DNA from: AC-37 sp036382905
GTDB lineage: Bacteria; Actinomycetota; Thermoleophilia; Solirubrobacterales; Thermoleophilaceae
Direction: 5' to 3'
DNA length: 18,106 nucleotides
Assembly: GCA_036382905.1 (NCBI GenBank)
Contig: DASVPL010000040.1
Location: 1-18,106, forward strand
The position numbers and the translations under genes were made by a program. Of this stretch, positions 6,924-12,734 are shown piece by piece. The notes under the pieces are model-generated. The model was not told where the DNA came from and ran no database searches. It saw only the letters and a list, made by a program, of their open reading frames with translations. Position 1 is the stretch's first letter; each line of letters begins with the position of its first letter.

Positions 6924-8405
6924 ATGGAGACATTCGACGTGGCGATCGTCGGAAGCGGGTTCTCGGGACTCGGCATGGCGATCCGCCTCAAGCAGCAGGG
7001 CAACCACGACTTCGTGGTGCTCGAGCGCGACGACGACGTCGGCGGCACCTGGAACGCGAACACCTACCCGGGCTGCGCCTGCGACGTCCCGTCGCACCTC
7101 TACTCGTTCTCGTTCGCGCCGAACCCGACCTGGTCCCAGACCTACTCGCGCCAGCCGGAGATCCGCGACTACCTCCAGCGCTGCGCCGACGACTTCGGCA
7201 TCCGTCCCCACGTCCGGCTCGGCACCGACGTCGAGGAGGCGAGCTGGAACGAGGACGATCAGCGCTGGGAGATCGAGACCTCGAAGGGCTCGTTCGCCGC
7301 CCGCGTGCTGGTCGCCGGGATGGGCCCGCTGACAGAGCCGAAGATCCCCGACCTGCCCGGGCTCGACGACTTCGAGGGCGAGATCTGGCACTCCGCCCGC
7401 TGGAATCACGACTACGACCTGCACGGCAAGCGCGTCGCCTCGGTCGGCACCGGCGCCTCGGCGATCCAGTACGTGCCGGCGATCCAGCCCGAGGTCGAGC
7501 AGCTCCACGTGTTCCAGCGCACGGCGCCGTGGATCATGCCCCACACGAACCGTCCCACCACGCGCCTCGAGCGGCGCCTCTACAGCGCGTTCCCGGCGGT
7601 CCAGCAGCTCGTGCGCCGCGGCATCTACTGGACGCGCGAGGCGCTCGTGCTCGGCTTCGTCAAGCGCCCGGCGCTGATGAAGGTGGTCGAGCGCCTGGCC
7701 AAGCGGCACATCGCCGAGCAGGTCGCCGATCCGGAGCTGCGCCGCAAGGTCACGCCCGACTACACGGTCGGCTGCAAGCGGATCCTGCCGTCGAACAAGT
7801 GGTACCCGGCGCTGTCGGCCGACAACGTCGAGCTCGTGACCGGCGGGCTCGCCGAGGTCCGCGCGAACTCGGTGGTGGGCGCCGACGGCGTCGAGCGCGA
7901 GGTGGACGCGATCGTCTTCGGCACCGGCTTCCAGGTCACCGAGATGCCGGCCGCGCGCAGGCTGCGCGGGCGCGACGGGCGCCTGCTGAGCGAGGTCTGG
8001 GGCGCGAGCCCGAAGGCATACCGCGGCTGCACCGCGTCGGGCTTCCCGAACTTCTTCATGCTGCTCGGCCCGAACACCGGGCTCGGGCACGGCTCGATGG
8101 TCTACATGATCGAGTCACAGATCGCCTACGTGTTGGACGCGCTGCGCACGATGAAGCAGAGGGGCGCCGCCGCCGTCGAGGTGCGCGCCGATGCGCTCGA
8201 GGCCTACAACGCCGACATCGACGCGCGCATGGAGGGCACCGTGTGGAGCACCGGCTGCGTGAGCTGGTACCAGGACGACACGGGTCGCAACGGAGCGCTC
8301 TGGCCCGACTGGACCTGGCGCTTCCGACAGGAGCTCGCGAGCTTCGACGCCGACCGCTACGAGATCGAGTCGCCGCGGCCGGCGCGGACCCCGGTGGCGG
8401 CGTGA
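6924..8405 (+). CDS. Type I Baeyer-Villiger monooxygenase (FAD/NADPH)
   Basis: The 493-aa product is a typical-length class B flavoprotein monooxygenase. It has an FAD Rossmann motif GSGFSG (10-15), the family fingerprint FxGxxxHxxxW at 150-160 (FEGEIWHSARW) followed by Asn161 where Pro or Asp is more usual, and a second, NADPH-binding Rossmann motif GTGASA (175-180). The segment VGGTWNANTYPGCACDVPSHLY (39-60) is characteristic of these enzymes. They insert oxygen next to a carbonyl (ketone to ester or lactone) or oxidise heteroatoms. ATG 6924 is chosen over in-frame GTG 6915 because the strong site AAGGGAGGG (6907-6915) then has normal spacing. It ends in GTGA, overlapping the SDR gene by 4 bases, so the two are translationally coupled. 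The triple dyad just upstream implies control by the divergent TetR protein. The substrate is unknown. Confidence 0.93.
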   Translation: METFDVAIVGSGFSGLGMAIRLKQQGNHDFVVLERDDDVGGTWNANTYPGCACDVPSHLYSFSFAPNPTWSQTYSRQPEIRDYLQRCADDFGIRPHVRLGTDVEEASWNEDDQRWEIETSKGSFAARVLVAGMGPLTEPKIPDLPGLDDFEGEIWHSARWNHDYDLHGKRVASVGTGASAIQYVPAIQPEVEQLHVFQRTAPWIMPHTNRPTTRLERRLYSAFPAVQQLVRRGIYWTREALVLGFVKRPALMKVVERLAKRHIAEQVADPELRRKVTPDYTVGCKRILPSNKWYPALSADNVELVTGGLAEVRANSVVGADGVEREVDAIVFGTGFQVTEMPAARRLRGRDGRLLSEVWGASPKAYRGCTASGFPNFFMLLGPNTGLGHGSMVYMIESQIAYVLDALRTMKQRGAAAVEVRADALEAYNADIDARMEGTVWSTGCVSWYQDDTGRNGALWPDWTWRFRQELASFDADRYEIESPRPARTPVAA

Positions 8406-9220
8406 GCAAGCGCGTCCTAATCACCGGCGGCGCGGGCGGCATCGGCGCGGCGGCGAGCGAGCGGCTGCGCAGGCAGGGCGCGCGCGTGGTCGGCCTCGAC
8501 CTGCACGGCGACGGCGCCGACGTGATCGAGTGCGACGTGCGCGACCAGGAGTCGGTCGACCGCGCGGTGGTGGAGGCCATCGAGCGGCTCGGCGGGCTCG
8601 ACGTGCTCGTCAACAACGCGGGCGTCGGTGATCCGCAGAGCGCCGGAGAGCCGCCCGACGCGACCGCGCTGGCGGTGCTCGACGTGAACCTGATCGGCCC
8701 GTGGCGCGTGACGTCCGCCGCGCTGCCCGCCCTGCGCGAGTCGCGCGGGCGCGTGGTCAACGTGGCGTCCGGACTCGCGCACCTGGCGGTGCCGCTCGCC
8801 ACCGCCTATTGCATGAGCAAGCGTGGCCTCGTCGCCTACTCGGATGCGCTCCGGCTCGAGCATGGCGACGCGCTCACCGTCACGACGATCTACCCGGGCT
8901 ACATCCGCACCCCGATCCACAACGCCTCCCAGGAGGCCGGGTTCGGGCTCGAGGGGATCGTGCCCGCCGAGCCGCTCGCGCAGGCCGCGCGGGCGATAGC
9001 GCGCGCCGCGCTCGGCAGGCCCGTCCGCGACCTCGCGACCACGCGCCGGGGCGCCTTTTCGTACCTGCTCGCGCGGCACTCGCCGCGGCCGCTGGTGGAC
9101 TGGGCCGTGCTCTCGCACCTACGCCGCCTCGCGCGCGGCGGCAGGGTCTCGGACGCGGGCCTCGGACGCGATCTCGTCACGCGCCTGCGCGAGCCGCGCC
9201 GTGTGGCTGGCGGGGGATAG
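8402..9220 (+). CDS. Short-chain dehydrogenase/reductase
   Basis: A classical SDR of 272 aa. The cofactor motif TGGAGGIG is at residues 8-15, NNAG at 71-74, and the catalytic Asn96, Ser123, Tyr136 and Lys140 (YCMSK) are all present. An acidic residue after beta-2 (GLDLHGDG, Asp33) favours NAD(H) over NADP(H). It interconverts an alcohol and a ketone. Coupled to the preceding monooxygenase by a GTGA overlap (GTG start at 8402), it could make the ketone that the monooxygenase oxidises, a known SDR-BVMO pairing in alcohol catabolism. The C-terminal extension beyond about residue 215 (RRGAFSYLLARHSPRPLVDWAV) resembles SDRs acting on lipid-like substrates, but the substrate is not determinable. 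No obvious terminator follows. Confidence 0.92.
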   Translation: MSKRVLITGGAGGIGAAASERLRRQGARVVGLDLHGDGADVIECDVRDQESVDRAVVEAIERLGGLDVLVNNAGVGDPQSAGEPPDATALAVLDVNLIGPWRVTSAALPALRESRGRVVNVASGLAHLAVPLATAYCMSKRGLVAYSDALRLEHGDALTVTTIYPGYIRTPIHNASQEAGFGLEGIVPAEPLAQAARAIARAALGRPVRDLATTRRGAFSYLLARHSPRPLVDWAVLSHLRRLARGGRVSDAGLGRDLVTRLREPRRVAGGG

Positions 9221-9248
9221 AGAAGGCGCCAATCACCCGTTTGGCGGA

Positions 9249-9273
9249 GTTTGACTCGACCGGTACCGGATAC
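9249..9273 (+). promoter_or_regulatory. Candidate SigB/SigF-type promoter of the sigma factor gene
   Basis: GTTTGA (9249-9254) and GGATAC (9268-9273) are spaced so that GTTT-N15-GGATAC fits the known SigB/SigF consensus GTTT-N14-17-GGGTAT with two -10 differences. It would start transcription near 9280, leaving an unusually long leader of about 138 bases before the sigma ATG at 9418. The leader includes a small CCCT-CTC-AGGG hairpin (9297-9307) but no riboswitch I recognise. A housekeeping reading (TTGACT 9251-9256 with TACGAT 9271-9276) has a spacer of only 14, which is too short. Autoregulation is typical of these sigma factors; here it is inference. Confidence 0.5.
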
Positions 9274-9417
9274 GATGTCGGTAGACGCGATTCCGTCCCT
9301 CTCAGGGGGCCGGGCTCGCAGCCAAAACTTTCACGATCGAGACACCTGAGGTCGCTTTCGCGGCCGGCGCGTGGATCTATCTGGGCCTCCGGGCCGTACA
9401 GAAAAGGATCCCCCCAC

Positions 9418-10152
9418 ATGGTTGTCTTGGTAGCCCTTCCCCCACAAGCACCCGACACGGCTGAGCGCGACGTGCTCGTGCACAAGTACCTCCCGCTGGC
9501 GCGCGGGCTGGCCGCGCGGTACCGGCACACGCACGTTCCGCTCGAGGACCTCGTGCAGGTCGCCAGCATGGGCCTCGTCATGGCGGCCGGCCGCTTCGAC
9601 GCGAGCCGCGGCACGTCGTTCGCGAGCTACGCGGTGCCGACGATTCTCGGCGAGCTGCGCCGTCACCTGCGCGACCACGGCTGGGCCGCGCGCGTGCCGC
9701 GCGGGCTCCAGGAGGACGTGATGCGCGTGACCTCGGCGCGCAACGAGCTGGCGGGCCGGCTGGGCCGTGCCCCGACGCCGGCCGAGCTGGCACACGAGAC
9801 CGGCATGAGCATCGAGAGCGTGCTGGCGGCCGTCGAGGCCGGCGGCGCCTACGAGGCGGAGTCGTTCGACCAGACGCCCACGTCGGAGGACGACCCCGGC
9901 CGTTCCCTTCACGCCGTGATCGGCTGCGAGGAGCCCGGCTTCGACCTCGTCGAGTACGGCGTCTCGGTGCGCGAGACGATGGCCGACCTATCCGACCACG
10001 AGCGCGAGGCCGTGCGGCTGCGCTTCATCGAGGACCTCACCCAGTCGGAGATCGCCAAGCGCATCGGCGTCTCGCAGATGCAGGTCTCGCGGCTGCTCAG
10101 CCGCGCGCTCGCCCGCCTGCGCGACGCGGCCGGCGAGAGCGTGGCCGCCTAG
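9418..10152 (+). CDS. RNA polymerase sigma factor, SigB/SigF/SigG group
   Basis: The 244-aa product has the SigB/SigF architecture: region 2 at about residues 20-90 (LVHKYLPLARGLAARY, then PLEDLVQVASMGLVMAAGRFD and SFASYAVPTILGELRRHLRD), region 3 at about 97-150 with the typical RLGRAPTPAELA, and region 4 at about 190-237 with a helix-turn-helix (TQSEIAKRIGVSQMQVSRLL). Such factors direct general stress or developmental genes. The frame is open far upstream, but ATG 9418 is right: it is preceded by AAAAGGA and the N-terminus then has the family's usual length. No anti-sigma factor (RsbW type) or anti-anti-sigma gene is adjacent, unlike the usual rsb-sig operons, so its regulator must lie elsewhere. 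A strong GC hairpin follows the stop. Confidence 0.93.
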   Translation: MVVLVALPPQAPDTAERDVLVHKYLPLARGLAARYRHTHVPLEDLVQVASMGLVMAAGRFDASRGTSFASYAVPTILGELRRHLRDHGWAARVPRGLQEDVMRVTSARNELAGRLGRAPTPAELAHETGMSIESVLAAVEAGGAYEAESFDQTPTSEDDPGRSLHAVIGCEEPGFDLVEYGVSVRETMADLSDHEREAVRLRFIEDLTQSEIAKRIGVSQMQVSRLLSRALARLRDAAGESVAA

Positions 10153-10166
10153 CCGCCGTGCCCTGC

Positions 10167-10193
10167 CCGCCGCCGCCTCACGGGCGGCGGCGG
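10167..10193. terminator. GC-rich hairpin between convergent genes
   Basis: An 11-bp perfect stem (CCGCCGCCGCC with GGCGGCGGCGG) encloses the loop TCACG, 15 bases after the sigma factor stop and 10 bases from the convergent membrane-protein stop. There is no T-run on either side, as is common for hairpin terminators in high-GC actinobacteria. It could serve both genes. Confidence 0.7.
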
Positions 10194-10203
10194 TGCCTCG
10201 CCG

Positions 10204-10434
10204 CTAGCGGGTACCGCGGCTCCAAGAGACCACCTCGCGGTGGTCCTTGCCCGAGACGTCGCTCGGCCCGATGGCGCCCGGCGCACCGCTGTAGATCTTG
10301 CCGTAGGGCCGCGCGGTGATGCCGCTGCCCGCCTGCGTGTAGTAGCCCACGACGACGCCTACGAAGAGGAAGGCCATGAAGCCGACCATGATCCAGCTGC
10401 CGCCTGCGAGCGCTGCTATGTGGATGGTGTCCAT
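10204..10434 (-). CDS. Small single-pass membrane protein, function unknown
   Basis: I do not recognise this 76-aa protein. From ATG 10434 it has a short N-terminus, one hydrophobic segment at about residues 9-31 (the stretch WIMVGFMAFLFVGVVVGYY), then a polar tail of about 45 residues rich in Gly, Ser and Lys. It looks like a bitopic membrane protein; the tail GKIYSGAPGAIGPSDVSGKDHREVV has a conserved-looking, non-random composition. A longer upstream frame exists but reads through low-complexity sequence and has no better start. It converges on the sigma factor gene across a shared hairpin and is divergent from the exonuclease/UvrC-like fusion. No functional inference is justified beyond membrane location. 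Confidence 0.75.
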   Translation of the reverse strand: MDTIHIAALAGGSWIMVGFMAFLFVGVVVGYYTQAGSGITARPYGKIYSGAPGAIGPSDVSGKDHREVVSWSRGTR

Positions 10435-10513
10435 GGCGTGCAAGCTATGCGTGCGGCAACGCGCCAGAGGTGAGGTCAGGCACATGGGTGTCGGCGCGCA
10501 CGGAGGCGATGCA

Positions 10514-10545
10514 ACGACCCGGGCATCGCGTCCGCCCCGGGTCGT
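10514..10545. promoter_or_regulatory. Perfect 10-bp inverted repeat upstream of the exonuclease/UvrC-like gene
   Basis: ACGACCCGGG (10514-10523) and CCCGGGTCGT (10536-10545) flank a 12-base spacer, so the arm centres are 22 bp apart, about two helical turns, which suits a dimeric regulator. The right arm touches a TAGGAC hexamer (10545-10550) that would serve as a -10 for a leaderless start at ATG 10558. It does not resemble the LexA boxes known from actinobacteria (GAAC-N4-GTTC). It could also fold as RNA, but it lies before the gene rather than after one. Confidence 0.5.
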
Positions 10546-10557
10546 AGGACTCTTGGG

Positions 10558-12255
10558 ATGGAGAGCACCCTCGCCCGCCGGCCGGCCGATCCGGCCACCA
10601 CGGACCTCCGCACGGCGGAGTTCGTGGCGGTCGACGTGGAGACCAACGGCCTCGCCGGCGACGACTGCGAGCTGACCGAGGTCGGTGCCGTGCTCGTCGG
10701 CGGTGGCGAGCTGCACGACGAGTTCGAGTCGCTCGTGCGCGTGCGGCGGCCGCTGTCGCGCGGCATCGAGCGCTTCACCGGGATCACCCAGGCGATGGTG
10801 GAGACGGCGCCCGAGCCGCGCGCGGTGCTGGAGCGGCTGGCGCCGATGCTCGACGGCCGTGTGCTGATCGCGCACAACGCCTCGTTCGACAGCCGCGTGC
10901 TGCGCCAGGCGTTCGAGTCCGAGGGTCTCGACTGGCCCGACCCGCCCGCGATCTGCACCGTCGCTATGGCACGCCGGCTGGCGCCGCTCGCGGGCAAGCG
11001 CAAGCTCGTGCCACTTGCCGAGTCACTCGGGATCGAGCCCGAGGGCGCGCACCGGGCGCTGGTCGACGCGCGCACCTGCGCGCTCGTGTTCTGCGCCCTG
11101 TTCCCGAAGCTGTGCGCGGGCGCGGTGAGCGTGGCCGACGCGCTCGAGCTCGTCTCGCCCCAGCGCCGTGCGCGTCGCAAGCGTGCGCCGAAGGGTGGGC
11201 CGGTGCCGCGCGAGCAGCGGCCGGACCTCAGCTCGCTGCCGGACGATCCCGGCGTGTACGTCTTCCGCGACGAGCGCGGGCGGCCGCTCTACGTGGGCAA
11301 GTCGGTGTCGCTGCGCAGCCGCGCGCGGGCGCACTTCTGCCAGCCGTCGGGGTGGACCGGACGCGCGGAGGTGGTCGACTACAAGCCGACCTCGTCGGAG
11401 CTGGGCGCGCTGGTGCTCGAGAACCGGCTGATCAAGCGCTGGCGCCCGCCGGGGAACGTGAAGCTCAAGCGCACCGGCGGCTACGTCTACGTGCGCTGCC
11501 GGCTGGACATCCCGTTCCCGGTGTTGGAGGTTGCGCCGGACCCGGCGCCGGGGCACGCCGTGAACGTCGGTCCGATCCGCGGGCGCACGCTGGCGAGCGA
11601 CCTGGTCGACCAACTCAACTCGCTGTTCGGACTGCGTCACTGCGGCCGGGGGCTCAAGCTGCGCGAGCACGCGTCCGCCTACGGACAGATGGGCCGCTGC
11701 CTGTCGCCCTGCCTCGGCGACCTCGACCCGAACCTCTACCGCCGCCGCCTCGACGAGGCGCTGGCGCCGTTCGCGACGCCCGGCGCCGGCGGCGAGCGGC
11801 TGCTCGCGATGCTCGACGAGCGGCTGCGCGAGGCGGTCGCCGCGCAGCGCTACGAGTCCGCCGCGGTGCTGCACCGCCGCCGCGAGCGGATGGCGCTGCT
11901 CGTGGAGGGGCTCGGCGGCCTGCTCCAGGCCACGCACGCGCAGACGCGGCTCGTGCTCGCGCGCCATCCGGTCAAGGAGCGCTGGGACGCGTTCTGGATC
12001 GTGGCCGGGCGCGTGGCGGACTGGGGTCCGCTGCCCGGCCCGGACGAGCTGGCCTCGCGAACGGCCGCGGCGCTGGAGCGCCGCCCGCACGCCGCGCGGC
12101 GCCCGGCGATCCCCGTCGAGGAGGTGGACGAGATCCGCATCGTTCAGTCCTGGATAGCAGCGAACGAGCCGCCTCAGCTGGAGCTGGAGGACGCGGCCGC
12201 GGTGGCGGATTGGGTGGCATCTGTCACGTGCGGATCGGCGCCCGCGGCCGTTTGA
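10558..12255 (+). CDS. DEDDh exonuclease - GIY-YIG (UvrC-like) nuclease fusion
   Basis: The 565-aa product joins two nucleases. Residues 20-190 are a DnaQ-type 3'-5' exonuclease with all five DEDDh residues visible: Asp26 and Glu28 (VDVETN), Asp111 (HNASFD), His165 and Asp170 (HRALVD). Residues about 225-305 are a GIY-YIG domain: GVYVF (232-236), LYVGKS (244-249), Arg253, and Glu288 in ALVLENRLIK. The rest follows UvrC: a Cys motif (Cys362, Cys381, Cys385) and a UVR-like helical segment at about 417-450. The endonuclease-V-like and HhH domains of UvrC are absent. Such fusions are common in actinobacteria (Mycobacterium tuberculosis Rv2191 type) and are presumed to act in DNA repair, with no settled role. 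No good ribosome-binding site precedes ATG 10558. The stop codon lies inside the next candidate promoter. Confidence 0.92.
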   Translation: MESTLARRPADPATTDLRTAEFVAVDVETNGLAGDDCELTEVGAVLVGGGELHDEFESLVRVRRPLSRGIERFTGITQAMVETAPEPRAVLERLAPMLDGRVLIAHNASFDSRVLRQAFESEGLDWPDPPAICTVAMARRLAPLAGKRKLVPLAESLGIEPEGAHRALVDARTCALVFCALFPKLCAGAVSVADALELVSPQRRARRKRAPKGGPVPREQRPDLSSLPDDPGVYVFRDERGRPLYVGKSVSLRSRARAHFCQPSGWTGRAEVVDYKPTSSELGALVLENRLIKRWRPPGNVKLKRTGGYVYVRCRLDIPFPVLEVAPDPAPGHAVNVGPIRGRTLASDLVDQLNSLFGLRHCGRGLKLREHASAYGQMGRCLSPCLGDLDPNLYRRRLDEALAPFATPGAGGERLLAMLDERLREAVAAQRYESAAVLHRRRERMALLVEGLGGLLQATHAQTRLVLARHPVKERWDAFWIVAGRVADWGPLPGPDELASRTAAALERRPHAARRPAIPVEEVDEIRIVQSWIAANEPPQLELEDAAAVADWVASVTCGSAPAAV

Positions 12256-12275
12256 CCGGCGCGCCCCACGGGCAC
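12250..12275 (+). promoter_or_regulatory. Candidate SigB/SigF-type promoter of the CsbD gene
   Basis: GTTTGA (12250-12255) and GGGCAC (12270-12275), read as GTTT-N16-GGGCAC, fit the SigB/SigF consensus with two -10 differences. The -35 overlaps the last codons and stop of the upstream nuclease gene. Transcription would begin near 12282, about 30 bases before the CsbD ATG. CsbD of Bacillus subtilis is SigB-controlled, and a sigma factor of that group lies 2.1 kb upstream. Confidence 0.5.
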
Positions 12276-12313
12276 GCAACCAGTAGGCAGTAACCCCGCT
12301 CAGGAGGTACGAC

Positions 12314-12505
12314 ATGGGAATCATGGACAAGATCACAGGCCGCGCGAAGCAGGCCGCCGGCGACGTAACCGGCGATAGCTCCCTTCGCCGCGAGGGCAAG
12401 CAGGAGGAGCGCAAGGGCGACGCGAAGGACGAGCTCGCCAACGCGCAGGACAAGGCTGATGCCAAGGCCGACGAGGTCGCCAACCTGGAGCGCAAGACCT
12501 CTTAG
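12314..12505 (+). CDS. CsbD-family stress-response protein
   Basis: The 63-aa product matches the CsbD family by its opening MGIMDKITGRAKQAAGDVTGD and by a Lys/Glu/Asp/Ala-rich, soluble, probably helical or disordered remainder with no Cys or Trp. Its length is normal for the family. CsbD proteins accumulate under general stress, but the molecular function is not established. ATG 12314 has the best ribosome-binding site in the window (AGGAGGT, 12302-12308, spacing 5), suggesting high expression. A SigB-like promoter precedes it and a hairpin overlaps its stop. Lower GC and Lys-rich codon use compared with neighbours reflect the protein composition. Confidence 0.92.
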   Translation: MGIMDKITGRAKQAAGDVTGDSSLRREGKQEERKGDAKDELANAQDKADAKADEVANLERKTS

Positions 12506-12527
12506 CCCCAAGTAAGTCGCTGGGGCT
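12504..12527 (+). terminator. Hairpin at the CsbD stop codon
   Basis: AGCCCCA (12504-12510) pairs with TGGGGCT (12521-12527) around a 10-base loop, starting within the TAG stop codon. No T-run follows. It may be a weak terminator or an mRNA 3'-end stabiliser, and it lies just before the larger structure at 12540-12626. Confidence 0.5.
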
Positions 12528-12539
12528 GATCCGCACCGT

Positions 12540-12626
12540 CGGAGGTGCGTGAGGACCCTTACTCGGGGGGCTCTCTGAGGGAGCCTGCGACCGTACCCCC
12601 GAGGAAGGCGTCCGCACGCACCTCCG
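12540..12626. ncRNA. Nested inverted-repeat element, possible structured RNA
   Basis: An 87-nt intergenic element with three nested pairings. Outer stem: CGGAGGTGCGTG (12540-12551) with CACGCACCTCCG (12615-12626), 12 perfect bp, then an A/G mismatch and GGAC/GTCC (12553-12556 with 12610-12613). Middle stem: CTCGGGGG (12562-12569) with CCCCCGAG (12596-12603), 8 perfect bp. Inner hairpin: GCTCTC (12570-12575) with GGGAGC (12579-12584), loop TGA, one G-U pair. The 3' side keeps an unpaired stretch (12585-12595). It lies between the convergent csbD-type gene and the micropeptide/response-regulator operon. I do not recognise the family (not SRP RNA, 6S, tmRNA or RNase P). A bidirectional terminator or a repeat element are alternatives; the strand is undecided. 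Confidence 0.5.
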
Positions 12627-12641
12627 CCGCAGCGGCCCGAG

Positions 12642-12725
12642 CTAAAGCCGGATGATCGCGATCACCGCACTGATCAGCACGCAGATCACGATCACGATCT
12701 GCATCGCGATCCAGAAGCGCGGCAT
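12642..12725 (-). CDS. 27-aa transmembrane micropeptide downstream of the response regulator
   Basis: From ATG 12725 to TAG 12642 this short frame encodes MPRFWIAMQIVIVICVLISA followed by VIAIIRL. It is a near-perfect single membrane helix (about residues 5-25) flanked by Arg3 and Arg26. It begins 9 bases after the response-regulator stop, and those 9 bases are also an in-frame GTG-GGC-GAA, so a 30-aa form from GTG 12734 is possible. Coupled translation from the regulator gene is likely because no strong Shine-Dalgarno is present. I do not recognise it. A random frame of this composition in 72%-type GC DNA is unlikely: the ATC/GTG/GCG codon run is purely hydrophobic. It may be a membrane partner or simply an unannotated small protein. 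Confidence 0.6.
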   Translation of the reverse strand: MPRFWIAMQIVIVICVLISAVIAIIRL

Positions 12726-12734
12726 TTCGCCCAC

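Noticed and set aside
8701..9417. Upstream extension of the sigma factor frame
   Set aside because: It overlaps the SDR gene in another frame and the intergenic leader; the family N-terminus begins at 9418.
9274..9417. Riboswitch (for example ydaO/c-di-AMP type) in the sigma factor leader
   Set aside because: Only a small hairpin and GC-rich stretches are visible. I could not align it with the conserved core of any class I know.
12314..12505. CsbD gene as horizontally acquired because of its lower GC
   Set aside because: The base shift is explained by its Lys/Glu/Asp/Gln-rich protein; CsbD family genes normally look this way.
12540..12626. Identification as 6C RNA because the minus strand has a run of six C
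   Set aside because: In 6C RNAs the C-run is in a hairpin loop. Here it is paired within a stem.
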